Below, piece by piece: positions 1 to 18,831 of a DNA stretch of 64,000 nt. This DNA comes from Rhynchonema sp. JSB1_4 (lineage: Eukaryota > Nematoda > Chromadorea > Monhysterida > Xyalidae). The notes below the pieces were generated by a model, which saw nothing but the letters and a program-made list of their open reading frames with translations, did not search any database and had not been told where the DNA came from. The translations under genes and the position numbers were made by a program. The stretch is from NCBI GenBank assembly GCA_030248065.1, contig JASAMV010001983.1, forward strand, positions 1 to 64,000, written 5' to 3'. Position 1 is the stretch's first letter; each line of letters starts with the position of its first letter.

Positions 1-202
1 TTGAATATCCCGCCAAAACAACTGATGTGCAGGTTGATTTGGGTTTGGGCTGAAGCTGTGGTCAACTGGTCGACCAAAAAAACCGTGCCGTGTTTATTCA
101 GCAAGACCACTTTGGTTCACGACTTGATGAAAGTGACAGTAAGAAACTAAGCATCACAAGGCAACTGAGTGAACATAAACAGTGATAGCATTCACTTTTC
201 GC

Positions 203-639
203 CAGTGTTGGAGGCGCTCTGGAGGGGGGATACCTACTGTACCGGGTTCAGAGAGAGGGGAACACCTTGTACTGTACCAGAGCCGATGGGAGGGAGGGCG
301 GTTCGTACCTAAGCGGAGGGGGGTTTGGAGGGGGAGGCGGTTAGGTTTTGGGTGAAAATTTTTAAAATGTTTTTACTATGTGTGGAATCGTGTGGACCTG
401 TAGTATTTTGGGTAATTTGAGGTAAAAAAACACTGATTTTACACTAATTTTAGCCGTTTTGGTCAAAAACTGCCACTTTTGGGGCAAAATCAGGCGGATA
501 CCTACTGCACCGGGTAAAAATCGGGGATACTTACTGTACCATGCCAAACATCGTGGGGATACCTACTGTACCAGGCGAGGGGTAGCTACTGTACTGGGGG
601 GGGGCTACCGCCCAAACCCCCCATTGGCCTCCAACACTG
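203..639. mobile_element. hAT-like MITE with CAGTGTTGGAGGC ends
   Basis: Inverted ends CAGTGTTGGAGGC and GCCTCCAACACTG bound a non-coding 437-bp element. The flanks cttttcgc and cttttcac match at 7 of 8 bases, as an aged 8-bp target duplication would. The interior repeats a word of the type GGATACCTACTGTACC between runs of G. A diverged relative lies at about 53326-53990. The ORFs in it are not genes. Confidence 0.75.
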
Positions 640-781
640 CTTTTCACTCAGATAAAAGTTATCAGTCTCCAGCAGAGTTTACAATTTGTGAGGTTCCGGT
701 GTCCCTTCAAAATAATATCTACTTAATTGTGTTTCATTCAGTTTATTTATCGATTCAGGCACAATTTCTCATTTGTTTCTC

Positions 782-1707
782 TCATTCCGGCTTCAGACAC
801 AGTCCATTCGGTTTACGATGTTCATGAAAATACTGAATACAGCTTCCCGCCACTCTCCTGAAATTGAAGCACTTTGCATTTGCCAATTCTCTCCAATGAA
901 TTGGCCGCACAAACCACATGGAATACAGCGATGTCATGCCAATAACAATAAATATGCTGGTGACCAGATGCGAAATGCTGACCACTGCGGATGGATTATT
1001 TTCTTTTGTGCTGCAATGGGCTGGTTTGATTTGACCAACACTTTGTTGCTCCAAATTGTCCAAAATAGTCGACTAACATTGCTGAAACGAGACTGCCGAC
1101 TCTTGATTCCGGCGCTATTTTGTTGACTGTTTCTGGTTTGCCACTGTCAATCACCCAATCCATTACCATCATCACCAGTACGATCATCATCAGAATGCCA
1201 CGGAAGATCTGCAGAAAAGTTCCACAACAGACAGGTTAACGAATCGTTGATGAAATGGTGTCGCAAACATACCAGTGTCCATCGAAACACTTTCATGCAC
1301 TGCTTGTGATGTTTCACAAGGCTGATAATGGCCAAACCGAAACCAACGAGGCATGTTGCCTGAAAGCTAATCATGTTTGTATGGTTGTCATTGAGTTCAA
1401 TGTTCTTGTTCCACACTTACAAATGGTATTATGTAGATCAAAGCGATGATACGTTCGGCTATGAATGTGCTGACGAATGCAACGCAGACCAACACAAGAT
1501 CGAATGTTGCCAATATAATCAAGAAGACCTGTAATTGATTGAGTGACTCGGAAATTCATGAATGACTGAACTTTAGCAACTTAGCGAAAATGCTGTATCT
1601 TGTAGTGTGCTTTCAACGTATCTTACCTTTGCATGGAAATATTTCCAGAATGTGTATTTTCTCTCTTGTGGTAACGCTTGCTCTTCGACTTCTTCAATAT
1701 TGATCAT
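782..1707 (-). CDS. Small four-span membrane protein (paralogue A)
   Basis: Five exons, read on the minus strand: 1707-1627, 1528-1421, 1359-1273, 1208-1078 and 1010-782. All phases agree and the product is about 211 aa. The start is MINIEEVEEQ, the first ATG of an acidic cytosolic-looking leader. Hydrophobic blocks follow: VFLIILATFDLVLVCVAF, ATCLVGFGLAIISLV, FRGILMMIVLVMMVMDW, and a fourth near SIFIVIGMTSLYSMWF. Exon 3 matches exon 3 of the gene at 2411-3360 in length (29 codons) and in the pattern CLVG..LVKHH....FRW, so the two are duplicates. I recognise no named family; they resemble small tetraspan proteins of nematodes. No enzyme motif is visible. Membrane location is inferred from hydrophobicity only. 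The last intron (1011-1077) is the least certain junction. Confidence 0.72.
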
Positions 1708-1920
1708 GGTTAAAAGCTCGTATTTGTTTTTGTTCTCGCGGAATATAATTATTGGCTTGCATGCAACACGATAAATTAGGTCATTAGAAAAGCGATGATG
1801 ATATTTGGCGCATAGTTGATGCGATTCGCGAAATTATGTGATTTCAGGTCAATATGATACAAAAATGACGCGCATTTTTGAAAAACACGTCAGCATTATT
1901 CGCAGGCAGAAAGCTAAAAG

Positions 1921-2208
1921 GCGGTCTACGGGAGGTTGTCACTCAGCCCCCGAATACCGTAACCCACCGTAATTTTGATCTGCAAGGATCGTGTCGAGAC
2001 CCTTTTGTTTTTTATCTATGTTTTGCGTGTTAGCGCTAACACCAACCAACATTTCGACGTTTTGGTGATCGCGCGCACGATGACAATTTCCAGCTTGCTG
2101 CCGCTAATACACGTGTCGATAAGCAGCGATCAGCATGGGTCTCGCAACGATCTCGCTTGCGGTGGGTTACGGTATTCGGGGGCTGAGTGACAACCTCCCG
2201 TAGACTGC
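1921..2208. repeat. Foldback MITE in the shared upstream region of the tetraspan pair
   Basis: A near-perfect inverted repeat of about 45-50 bp, beginning GTCTACGGGAGGTTGTCACT on the left and mirrored at 2160-2208, encloses about 190 bp of unique non-coding sequence. The arms contain TACCGTAACCCACC. No clear target duplication could be fixed. The element lies between the divergent starts at 1707 and 2411, so it sits within any shared promoter. Confidence 0.8.
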
Positions 2209-2410
2209 TTTTACATAAAAATATGTAATTATACTGTGAACAAATCATTTTCTCAAATTTCCAACAGATTCTTTCATACAACTTCATTATCCCTAATCAT
2301 CAGCCACTTTTCTGACCAGAGCACCTTACAGTATATGATCGCCGAGGACAGCAAGAATATACCCCGAAATTGGCACCAAACTGAAAAACCAAGCATGACG
2401 TGACCAAACA

Positions 2411-3360
2411 ATGGCATCTGATGAGCTCGATCCTGATTATTACCAACCTGACTATTATGCCGGACCCTGTGGTGGTCATAGACTTAAAGTTGGTTGATTA
2501 ATCACACGCAAAGCGTCCAAAGTTACAAAAAATCATTTTTTTAAAATTTTAGCTGCGTATTCTCGTAATGATGGTGCTTGACGTGGCGATACACGCGTTG
2601 TTTGTCGGCGCAACCTGGAATCTGGCATCGAACTACATTTACGATGTGACCATGATCATCATTTTGACGGTTGGCCCTCATTCTTGATCAAACTTTTTCA
2701 CAAACGCATCAAACGATGTCAATTTTTCAGATAGCCTGCTTAGTCGGCAATGCTATCGGCTTGGTCGGTATATTGAAACATCACGACCTTTACGTGTGCA
2801 TATTTCGGTGGATCACGGTTCAGTTGTCATTAATTTTAGACGTTCAGAATCGACTTGTTTTGAAACACTTGATCAATTTTTTAGCTTCTGCGTTTCATCG
2901 GAATGTTCATCCTGCTGACCATGCTGCTAATCATGTTTGTGCTAAAGTGAGTTGAACATTTTTGTTGCACAAAGTCGTCATCGCACTGCAAACTTTTTGT
3001 CTGTTCTGTCCAAAGAGGAAATCGATGACAGTTCCTTTTCAGATATTTCGACGAGGACTATGACTATAAAGACAAACTCCTTCAACACGGCCTGCTCTAT
3101 CTGCTCTGTGCCGTACTGCAGATGACTTACGTCTTCTACATGTGGTTGGTGAAAGGGGTGGAATCTTTCCATCCGTGGTTTCCACTCCTCTGTTGCACAC
3201 TTTCAGACGCTGGACACTTGCCTCCTCCCTTCTTCTCTCTAATTCATTTCTGTTCAGGCTGGTCACCGAGAAATGTCACGGATACATAAGAGACACCGAA
3301 CCACATCCACTATTACGATCACCATCGAGTGAACCGAACAAAAAAGAACCTACCAAATAA
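2411..3360 (+). CDS. Small four-span membrane protein (paralogue B)
   Basis: Six exons: 2411-2488, 2553-2669, 2731-2817, 2885-2946, 3043-3144 and 3258-3360. All phases agree, giving about 182 aa. The start MASDELDPDYYQPDYYAG is an acidic, tyrosine-rich leader. It is followed by hydrophobic spans LRILVMMVLDVAIHALFVG, the IACLVGNAIGLVGIL block, LLRFIGMFILLTMLLIMFVL and LLYLLCAVLQMTYVFYMW. A charged loop (KYFDEDYDYKDK) separates spans 3 and 4, and the tail (EPHPLLRSPSSEPNKKEP) is polar. Exon 3 is clearly homologous to exon 3 of the divergent gene at 782-1707. AATAAA follows the stop at 3373. Family unknown; a structural or channel-like membrane role is only a guess. Confidence 0.8.
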
Positions 3361-3372
3361 ATGCCTTGACGC

Positions 3373-3378
3373 AATAAA
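3373..3378 (+). terminator. Poly(A) signal AATAAA of paralogue B
   Basis: AATAAA 13 bp after the stop codon of the gene ending at 3360. A second AATAAA lies at 3524. Confidence 0.5.
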
Positions 3379-3529
3379 TGACATTGAACTTGGACCGGAT
3401 TGACAACAGGCTATTTGATCCGAAAACCACTCAGCGCTTTAATCTGCGATGTACTGTATAACAACAAAGAACTGAACTGACTCTTCCAACAAGCACAACA
3501 AACACTGATTTTGTGATCTCCTGAATAAA

Positions 3530-6500
3530 ACTTTGATAATGATTGAAATTGATTCATCCATTTTCTAAAATCTCAGTGCGCAACGACATCTGGAGGTGGG
3601 ACTACAGTTTCTGGGGGATTGTTGACACCCTTGGACGATCATACTGTTGGACTTTCCCCACAAACGAGCGAGATAGTCACTCACTTGGTGATCTGAATAA
3701 AACTCCGATAGTGTTCTATCTAATTCCATCCATTTACTTGTCTACATCCATCTACCTTCAAATTTTAGTCCGAACCCAACATGTTTGACATAGTTTGTCT
3801 TTCGAAACAACATTCATTCCAAAATATGGTTAGGTTCAAACCAAGTTCTCGTGTCAAAGTCTAAAATTATGAATTCCAAGCAGCGCACCCCGAAACCAAA
3901 GTAAGATTGCAGCAGCAGGGCAACTCAGTAACCTTATGCATACTTATTTATCAATCTCTGTGCTCCGTGAGCAAGCTCAGTTCCAAATCAAGTATTCAAA
4001 TCACATAGCCTCATGAAGCAAGGCTGAATCATGAAAAAACATTGTACAATGCCAAATCTTTGGTCGAAGAGGAAAGTGCGTCCCCAGTAGTTGCTGGCCG
4101 AAGCGGACTCAGTGATTTGTAATCACAGTGCACATGCGCGTACATACGCTTGGGTCACTGTCCAATTAGTTCCCACATGCCGGTACCACTGCGTTCTCTT
4201 GGGGTTACGGTAGGTTGGCTGGTTGCTGCAAGCTGCAAGGTCGAATTTCAAACACACCGGTCTTTTCGGTTGTTGTGACACATCGATTTTGAAGTGCTTG
4301 TCAGTTGCACGAGTTACAGTAACCCGTGCTACAAGTTCCCTGTTTCCACATTTTATCGGTACCGCGTGACCGTAAACTTCTTTTCTTCTCTTTTTTCCAT
4401 ACAAACTGACATGTGTACCACCAAAAAGCTATGGTACATAGTTGGCGTGCAAAAGCTTGAAATATCAATCAGTGAACTGCAGGCTGTAACCAGTGCGCCA
4501 TGCGCGTGTTGTCCCTATTTATTATCTGTTTGCAACGCTGTTCGCACACAAAAAGACAATTACTTTGGAACAAGCGGGCGGTTGCAAGCAAACCACGCAA
4601 AACACACCGGCTAAGATTGCACCTTGGGACATAAAGCAGATGCTCTGAGCTCGCAGTAAAAAATTTTTGGTGGTGTTCCTTCGCCAATTCTGTAATTAAA
4701 AGGCACTAAGCCGCTGCAGCGCGGGCAGCATGAACAGAAAAGAGATTCGGAGGTTCCACATTCTGTAAAAAGCTCTCCCTGAATCGCTACTTGTGCGCCA
4801 AAGCTTGGATTCCATGACAGTGGCAGTTGCTGATTAGTGGCTTTATGTGCTACTCCCAATTTCTCAAACGTTGTGTACATTTCTCCCCGGGATCCTAAAA
4901 ACACAATACCGTAACTCGAAATCCCGTCAAAGATTATACCCAAATGGGCGTCAGGCCAAAATACGCTGTTGCTTTATATTTCAAGGGCGCCATTGTTCGA
5001 GAGAGAAGACTGGTTTGTAATAAAGTGCTAATGATGTCCCTGCCACCAAAAGCCTCCACACCCAGTTCATCGCATGCTGTTTGGCCACTTTATAGTCAAA
5101 GCAGTTTATTCAGTCGGTCATTTGTGGGCGGGCGGTGTTCCGTGTTTTGAGCGCCGACTCCCCGGGGTCCGATTCACAGAAATCTCATCGAAAAAGAAAG
5201 CTGAAAATGACGATCTCGGCGCGAGAAGAGGGCACGAATGTGATCAGCTTTCGATTGCGACAGAAATGGACGCACGCGACATTAGCAACAGTACGCTGTT
5301 TTCTTTTTCCTACACTTGGGTTTAAAGTGTTAACTCAAGAGTCTGAAGAACGATGATGATTGTTGAAGAATCAAAGACGTAATACTATAGTCCTGCAGAT
5401 TATCTCTCAAACTCGACCAAGCCGAGTTTCAACTAGTGTCGGTTTTGTCCCATTTTGCAACAAACCAGGCCCTGAGAGCGCATAAGTCGTCAAGCGATCA
5501 GAAGCTTGCGACAGTTTGGGCCTGCCGCCACTCAAAGAATGAAAACGCGCAATCCAAATAACTAAATCACATTTCAACAGCTTTGGCGTCGCGGCATATT
5601 GAGTCACATTTTGAGTGTAAATTGGTCCCCAGTTGACCGAGACTCCCTGTCTATTATTCTTATTGTCAGTCTATTACGCGCAGTCGAAGAAATATCCCGA
5701 AATTTGGGTCGCTCGGTGATCAGCTCCGTTACTGTATAGTGGCAGTCTGAGTGCGTCTGAGATGATTGACTTTGAAATTTGGAACCAAAATCGTGGCTTG
5801 GTTTCAAAAACCACATTTTGTTGCGCTTTTGTTTTCTTTATCTCCTGTGTTGGTCAAAATTTGCATAAGAATGGAAAGTGGACAGAAAAATTCTCGTGTG
5901 AACTAAATCAAGCGATGGTCCAGACAAACCCCCTGGAATCGACAATTGTTTGATTTAATTTATGTCAATTAATGCACACTGCATGTTTTCACCGAGGATG
6001 CACAATTTCAAATCGTCATAGAAAACCAGAAGGGCTGGAGACTGGATGAAAAATGACATTTACAAGTGCCAACTGTGAAAATCCCGTCTGCGGGATTCCC
6101 TGAGACCTACCACAGAGATCGGACGCTGCTGAGCGGATTCAGAATTTTGATGAAGGAGCGCATGGGTATGCCAACACATGTGACAAAACGGGCATGGTAC
6201 CACCCAAAATATAACCCGCATCCGCGTGGCACATGTTTCGAAACACCAAGTGACCTTGACAAAAAGCAATGATCGCGTGCTGTATGCGTGTGATCGGATC
6301 TCGACTTTCGCGCCTTTTTCGTCTGGTGACTATTGGGCACCAAAAACGTGTATATCTGAGTCCATGTGTGTTTTTGTCACACACGACCGGTACCCAACAT
6401 CAAATGCTCATGTTTGTCACACGGATGTACCATGAAATAACGGAAGCAGCGCATGCAATCCATAACTGAGCATATCATCAACCGGGTGCACTAATCACTT

Positions 6501-9021
6501 CATTATTGAGGAGACACAATAGAGCAAGAAGCTGATCATTGATTCATAAACAGTCATTCATTCAACTAAGCTTCAATTACCAAGCTGTTACCCTACTGCT
6601 ATTGTGCCGCCCCCTTTTTGGGCTTGAAGTGTACGCCATCCATAATGCACATCTCTATTTGTCAGTCAAACAAATGGTCTGTGATCTCAAAATCAAGCAC
6701 ATGCCAAACCCAGGCAAGGAGCTGCACCTTATGGTGTTTTGCTGATTTGGGCTAGTATCATTGAGCCTGTTGGATTTCGTGAAAAACAGCCCGCTCCAAA
6801 ACAACATATGATATTGATGACTACCAAGGTAAGAATCCACAGTAACCCGAACCCGAGCTCCGTGACTGTAACTGCATTGGTGGTACGGTAGCAGCTGTGG
6901 TTGCGAAAATCAATGCTTTCGACTTGCCTTTGCTTACAAAACAAATACAGTAATACGGGAGTGCACTCAGATTCTCTCCAAGTGGAAAGGTGCAGCGCAC
7001 GTCTATGACGATGTTTCATGGGAATGCATACAAGCTTAACATGACCTGAATGCGTTAAAAAATTAGCTTTTACTGTCCCGGTACCCAACAAGTTATGATT
7101 TTGACACTTGGGCTACTTTGAGACGACAGCCGAAATTTGAGCTTTGCTTTTGCCAATGGTTGGTGTTTGCTGGTGTGTTTGTGTATCAAAGCAGATCTCA
7201 AGCTAAGGCACCCAAATCCATTCAATTATTTCCCATGCCTAAAGCGTTTGCATTTCAATCAGCCGTGCGCAGTACTCGCTTGATATGAGCTAAACGTGTT
7301 GTCTTGTTCTATCTAATGCCATAGCTGTCGGACATTAGCTTTGGGCACTCAGACACGTGAATATGGGACAAAAATTCCAGAATGTGGGTTATTCTCACGT
7401 AAACAAACAAGTGCCGCACTTTGTCCAATTACGTCTTGGAGCCGCCGTTAATATTTCGTCTCATGTTTCAAGCCGCGCGGGGATCCCGTCCCGAATGCAC
7501 CAGCAAACAATCATGGAAATCAATCAGTTATCCAAACACACGGCAAGGCGGCCCTTTGCCGGCTGGCTGGCCGGCTCTATATTTGAATAAAAGCACTTGC
7601 CACTGATTACAGGTGATTTTATTTCTGATTGTTTTGGGGTTGCTTATGCTTGGAGCCCTGCATCAGCATGAAGCTTTACCTAGCATGTTCTTTCGATTTA
7701 CTCGGCGGCGAGAGGAGCCCACGCGACGTTATTTATAGATCTGACGTAAAACCCATGATTTGCCAATTCTACATTAGCAGTGTACTTTCTTATATATCTG
7801 CATCCTACAACTCATGAACGCATTGTTATTACGAAAAGTTTGAATTGTCTAAAAACGAAGCGCACACTGTGTGTTTCTGGTTTTCCCGTTCGGCCACACA
7901 ACAGCAACCAAAAAGCACTTTGTTCGAGAAAAATCAAGCACCAGAACTAAAGTGATTTTGTAAAAATAATGTCAACACCATTGCAAAAGACACATAATCA
8001 CACAGGTTACACCACCCACTTCAGCATTGTTATCAGTGCGGTGGAAAAGACACGGCACGCGACAGACACAGCGCTTGTCAGATTTACGTTTTACCCGCAG
8101 AAAAATGGGCAGGAAGACAACCACATTACGGTCCTGATAAGTTGCATCTACACTTTGAATGCCACATAAAGCAGTGCCTGGTGCTTGTAAAGTACAAGTT
8201 CAAACACTCGATCAAGTAACGTTCATAATGTGTAATCACGTCCTTTGTGTAGGTGTGACTATGAGCTGACTTTTTATAGTTTCCAACTCCATGAAAGACA
8301 CGGCGCGAAAATTTATTGAAAACCATAAATCGCGAGCATAGACTCATTTATACTGTATTTTGTATTTGTACCTAAAGAGACAATCACGGGCAGACGAGGG
8401 GCACACTTGGTGACATGCTTATCGCTCTTTTACATATTTAGAGAAACACGTTTCGATAAATCCTGGTCTGACACGTGTTAATGTTCGCATAATGTAATTG
8501 ATGCAACATACTTGCAAGGCATATGGTAAAATATTGTACGTCACACACATGAAAACTGATTGTCCAGTCATTTTTTAAGGAAACCAGCGTCATGAAATTA
8601 TCCTATGGTCTAAAATGTATCTGCTTTGAATTGCATGTGTTGCAGTGCATATGCAGGAGCACAGCCTGACCTGTCAGGCCAGCACCAAGGCCCTGGCACA
8701 TAAAGGACACCTAAAATCACTGTGGGCGTGTATACCGTATCATTTTTCCCAAGAAATCACAAACGCTTAAACAATTTACGAAACGCGAAGCCCATGTTTC
8801 AGTTGAGGAGGCGGAGTCAGCCAATCAGCATGAGTGCTTTCCCATGGTCCACTTGTTGCTGGCATGCTCTTGTGTGTGTGACACACATTTCAGACACATT
8901 GTGTTTAAGTACCTGAAGCCAGTGGTGAGCCCTGTAATCATCAGTGTGAGACGGATCGTCAAGGTTTACAGAGATAAAATCGTATTTGCGTCGCGAAATT
9001 CAGTGCAACTACCAATGACAA
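3530..9021. other. Gene-poor intergenic stretch
   Basis: About 5.5 kb in which I find no chain of exons with matching splice phases. The open frames are short, change frame often and show no recognisable domain. Part of it is presumably upstream sequence of the zinc-finger gene starting at 9022. No tRNA, satellite or clear transposon ends were seen. Confidence 0.5.
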
Positions 9022-14648
<5,627 letters not shown>

Positions 14649-17376
14649 AAATAATAACTTTTTAGCCCCTAGAAATAGCTTTCTGAAATTCAGTCATGTT
14701 TTTTCACACCGGCGTTCTCGGTGAATCATGTGTTTCATGCAAACTTTTTATAAAAACATGGATTTTGTTGTGTGGTTGTTGACAATTATTTTCTCATGTT
14801 TCTTGCCCAATCCGTATATGGTACGCCAGCGTGTTTCATTATTTCGATCAGCTGAAACAATTATAGTTGCGTTTTTTTGTAGAATGGTGGTGTGGTTGCG
14901 CAGCTTCCTACTCATAAAAACTGTGATTTCTATCATGTTTTGTACACTAGTGTATAATTGGATCGATGTGGTGAAATTTTGAAGTGAAAAATTTGATCTG
15001 TAGTCGTTTCATGTGAATTTGGCTTTATACCTCGGTGTATTTTTTATTGTGCATGACAGTTTTATTAATTATAGTTTTTGTTTGTATTTTTTGAACATTT
15101 ATTATTCGTAAGTATTTATATTGTGTTGTTTCGACCATGCCGTGAGAGTGAAATAAAAGCTGCAAGAACACAAGTTGTAATCAAATGGGTTACTGTAGCA
15201 AGAGCGCACACTAAAATCCCTCACAGTGAGCAGCTCAAACTTACAAATGCATGTGTCTCTTCCGAAGCGCCAATCGTTCAATATAAAATCGCTCGTAAAC
15301 GGTTGTGAATTGTCTGTGCATTTGCGCAGAAAAACCGACCAAAAACTTTTTGATTATGCATGGGGTTTGGAGCCGCATGAATCTCACTCACACTGAATTC
15401 TTGGGAAGCAGAAACATGCTGTTCTATACCCAAGAACAACATGGAAAGCTTGATGGCGCACTCGTTTCTTTTGAATTTGAAACCTGTAATGTGAGGCCAG
15501 CTTAGGTGCGTGGTAGAGGTTTCACATGAATTTTCGATTACTGTATTGTCGCATTTGCAATGCATGTAATCGTAGTGGAATCGGCATGCTTTTGTGTGCT
15601 GGTCTTGGCAGTTGTATGTAATCTCTTGACTTCGCGTTTTACGGTCTTTCTGAGAGCTCATTTTTGATTCATCAAACCTTGCGCTCGCACGAACTTTGTG
15701 GTTACGGTAGCGTTTTGAAAGTAAAAACTTTTAAGGGGACAGTGGCGAAAAACGAGACGAGATTATACAAATGTGGTGCCTTTATGCTTTCGAGAATGAA
15801 AAAAATGCACGAGAAACAAGAGATTAACAATTTTGTCGCTGTTTTGAAGTTCCAAGTCCTGTTCGTCCCAATTAAACAGCAAAGAGCACCTAGAGGAGGA
15901 GATTCTGATTAGATTTAGCCATATGGAAGCAGCAGCAACTGATGCTATTAAAGCTGGCAGCATTGCTTTCATTTCGTGTTGCCAACGACCTGCTGCCCAC
16001 TATAGCCGTAAACCATGGACGGTTTATAGTCCGGTTTCCAGTCCGAGACTAGGACCCGTGTGTGATCTCGATACGAGAACGAACGACAAGCGACTATAAA
16101 TGTGTTTGGAGGACAATGTGCTGATTGCGTGTGTCAGCGTGCACACAAAATTGTTATTTCAATCTTGTGCGCGCATTGCAGCAGAGCAGCAAAGGTCACC
16201 AGAGACCGCACAGACATGAACAATTAACCGACGGTGAGAGCTTCAGCTTGTGGACGCACTGATGCATGCATGATACAGGAGCGGATAAGATTGTTTTCGA
16301 TTGCAGATATACGTACCATTGGAGTGGTCTGGGGTTGACGGATTTGAATTCACGCAAAACTTTGGTGCGCGCAGATAGAACTGGTGGTGGTGATCGAGCG
16401 GGATATGGAAAACGAACAAACTATAGGAGTCTAGTCTAAACACAAGCAGGGCTTAAGGTTGACACTGTGGTTTGGCGTGGGGCTTGGCTCCGCCAGTTAG
16501 ATGCGGACTGCGGGCTGCGGACATTGAAAAACTGTATCTATTGTCCGCAACACCGCATCTACATTTGCCGAACTTGCGCCGTTTGCGGCCGTTGAAAAAT
16601 TCTGTGTCCAACGTCTGCAACCGCATCTGGCTGGCCGCACTTGTGGACTGCGGACAGTGAACAAACGATGTCCAATGTTCGCATTCGCTTCCATGCCGCA
16701 GCTGCTGTTTGCGGTTTGCGCTGCTGTGGTTGCCTGAATCATCAAGGACACTCACAACATTTTGTGCTAAGTTTGCCTTGCTTGATTGCAGTTTCTTGTG
16801 AATACGCGATTTTAGATTTTTATTTGCTCAGTTGTGTGACAAAAGGTGATCGACTTGCATAAAAAGCAGTGATGGTTGACCAGAGCACATGCAGTGAATC
16901 GTGAATGTATGGGAGATTGGGAATTGATCCCAGAACTTGACCAGGCTAAATGTTGCATAACCTGCCAAATCGGATGGGGTGACAGACAACTTTCTATCTG
17001 TGCAGTGTGTGCTCAAAATTGTTGGCGAAACCGAAAAAATAGGAGATGCAAGAGCGTTCATGGTCATACGCGCTGAGTTCAATTTTTTTGCCAATGTGTG
17101 ATATTGACTGGGTCTGGGGGTGCGTATAATGCAACCCAACCCCAGCCTGGTGCTCTTCGACTTTGTGCTGCGCCGTGCTCTGCAGGCACTCGCCAGTTGT
17201 AATGACACAACACTTCACTCAACTCTCTTGTTCTCAGTGCTTGAGAGATGGACAAAACATGCATGTCTGAGGTTTTTTCGCACGAGCATACCGTGCACCG
17301 GAGTTTTCGATTTAGCGCCCCCATCTCCTTCGTAATAGTGGCTGATCCAGTTTTCTGCCAGGAGAGGCAAATCACA
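14649..17376. other. Intergenic region with a weak GC-rich repeat
   Basis: No supported gene. AATAAA at 15152 could end the zinc-finger transcript. At 16470-16740 words such as GTCCGCA, CGCATCTGGCTGGCCGCAC and CTGTGTCCAACGTC recur in both orientations. This resembles the foldback at 48720-49092, so it is probably a decayed copy of that family. Confidence 0.5.
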
Positions 17377-17378
17377 TA

Positions 17379-17688
17379 TAGTCTGTTGATTATATTTCGA
17401 CATAGTGTATAAGCCCCATTCAGCGATGTTTGGAGCGGGCTGGGTCGACGCCATTCTAAATGAATGTTTCAAGCATTGCTAATTCAGGCAAAGACCGATT
17501 GAACACTGCTTGCCGCGTGGCGCAAAAACACGTGGCCTGTCATTGCACAACACCAACAATGTTCAATGGCTCTGCGAACGAGTTGGCAATGCCTGAAACA
17601 TTCATTTAGAATGGCGTCGACCCAGCCCGCTTCAAACATCGCTGAATGGGGCTAAAAAACACTATGTCGAAATATAATCAATAGACTA
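17379..17688. mobile_element. Foldback MITE with TA target site
   Basis: Two arms of about 95 bp are inverted copies of each other, starting TAGTCTGTTGATTATATTTC at 17379 and mirrored to 17688. Both ends are flanked by TA, as Tc1/mariner-type insertions are. The arms include GTCGACGCCATTCTAAATG. The spacer of about 110 bp is unique and non-coding. Confidence 0.8.
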
Positions 17689-18300
17689 TACCTCATTTTT
17701 ATTAAGCGCTTGAGTTTTTTTCACAAATCCTTTTCCATTGTTTTTTTTTGTTTTAGCCTTTTCCGAGATCTATACAATGCTGGCAGCTGTGCACAGCTCA
17801 GTGTTCTGCAGTCATCACATTTTATTTATTTTTTTCGGTAGCTATTGTAGGCGCGCCCAAGCTCGCGCCTCACGCAGAGGCCACTCATGATGCGCATTCA
17901 TCGTTAGGAAACGCTGGTGAGGATGTACCCCGACCCTGTGCTCGGCTCGAAGTCCAACAGGACATAGTAGTCCCCGAGCCAAGTCGTGGGGTGGGTGGTG
18001 GGGTGCACACTGCTGGCATTGTCGTCGAATCACCAATCTTCTTTCGTTCGAATGAATGTGCTCGGAAAAATGTTCCGCTTCGGTGCATCGCACAAAACAC
18101 TTCAGGATCCGGTCGGGCCGTGGTAAACCAAACCAATGATAAAGAAATTTTTCTCATTTTTTGCTTTTAAATTTCAAATTTTATCTGCAACAGAGGTGGG
18201 AACCGGGCCGAGGTTTCCGGCCCGAACGGTCGGGCCGGGCCGGGCCGGGCCGACTTTCCGGAATGTCGGGCCGGGCCGGGCCGGGGTGGCCGGCCCGAAA

Positions 18301-18770
18301 AGGCCCGACATCATCGAATTTGAATAGAAAATCGTGATTTTTTAGGCCAAATTTCTCAAAATTTCTCGCGATTCTGCAAATTAGCACCGACTTCCATGCG
18401 TATCAGGTATTTTTACACAAAAAAAACAGTAATTTTTGCACCAAAAAATTGCTTCAAAATGTCATCAGAAAAAGTCGGGCCGAAAAAATCGGGCCGGGCC
18501 GACTTTCCGGAATGTCGGGCCGGGCCGGGCCGGGGTGGCCGGCCCGAAAAGGCCCGACATCATCGAATTTCAATAGAAAATCGTGATTTTTTAGGCCAAA
18601 TTTCTCAAAATTTCTCGCGATTCTGCAAATTAGCACCGACTTCCATGTGTATCAGGTATTTTTTCACAAAAAAAACAGTAATTTTTGCACCAAAAAATTG
18701 CTTCAAAATGTCATCAGAAAAAGTCGGGCCGAAAAAATCGGGCCGGGCCGGGCCGGGCCGACTTTTTTCC
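18301..18770. repeat. Tandem repeat, 249-bp period, nearly two copies
   Basis: The sequence from 18301 recurs from 18550 with few changes. For example GCTTCAAAATGTCATCAG occurs at 18451 and 18700. Each unit runs from a GGCCCGACATCATCGAATTT block through A/T-rich sequence to a GGGCC array. It lies inside the hAT-like element 18191-19710. Confidence 0.85.
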
Positions 18771-18831
18771 AAGTCGGGCCGGGCCGGGCCGGACTTCCCG
18801 GCCCGAACTGTCGGGCCGGGCCGGGCCGGGC

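Noticed and set aside
17842..18157. Arg/Pro-rich minus-strand frames
   Set aside because: Two overlapping frames of similar length, no domain, no splice partners, next to GGGCC repeats.
18301..18770. CRISPR-like repeats
   Set aside because: The 249-bp tandem unit has no short-repeat and spacer pattern, and the DNA is eukaryotic.
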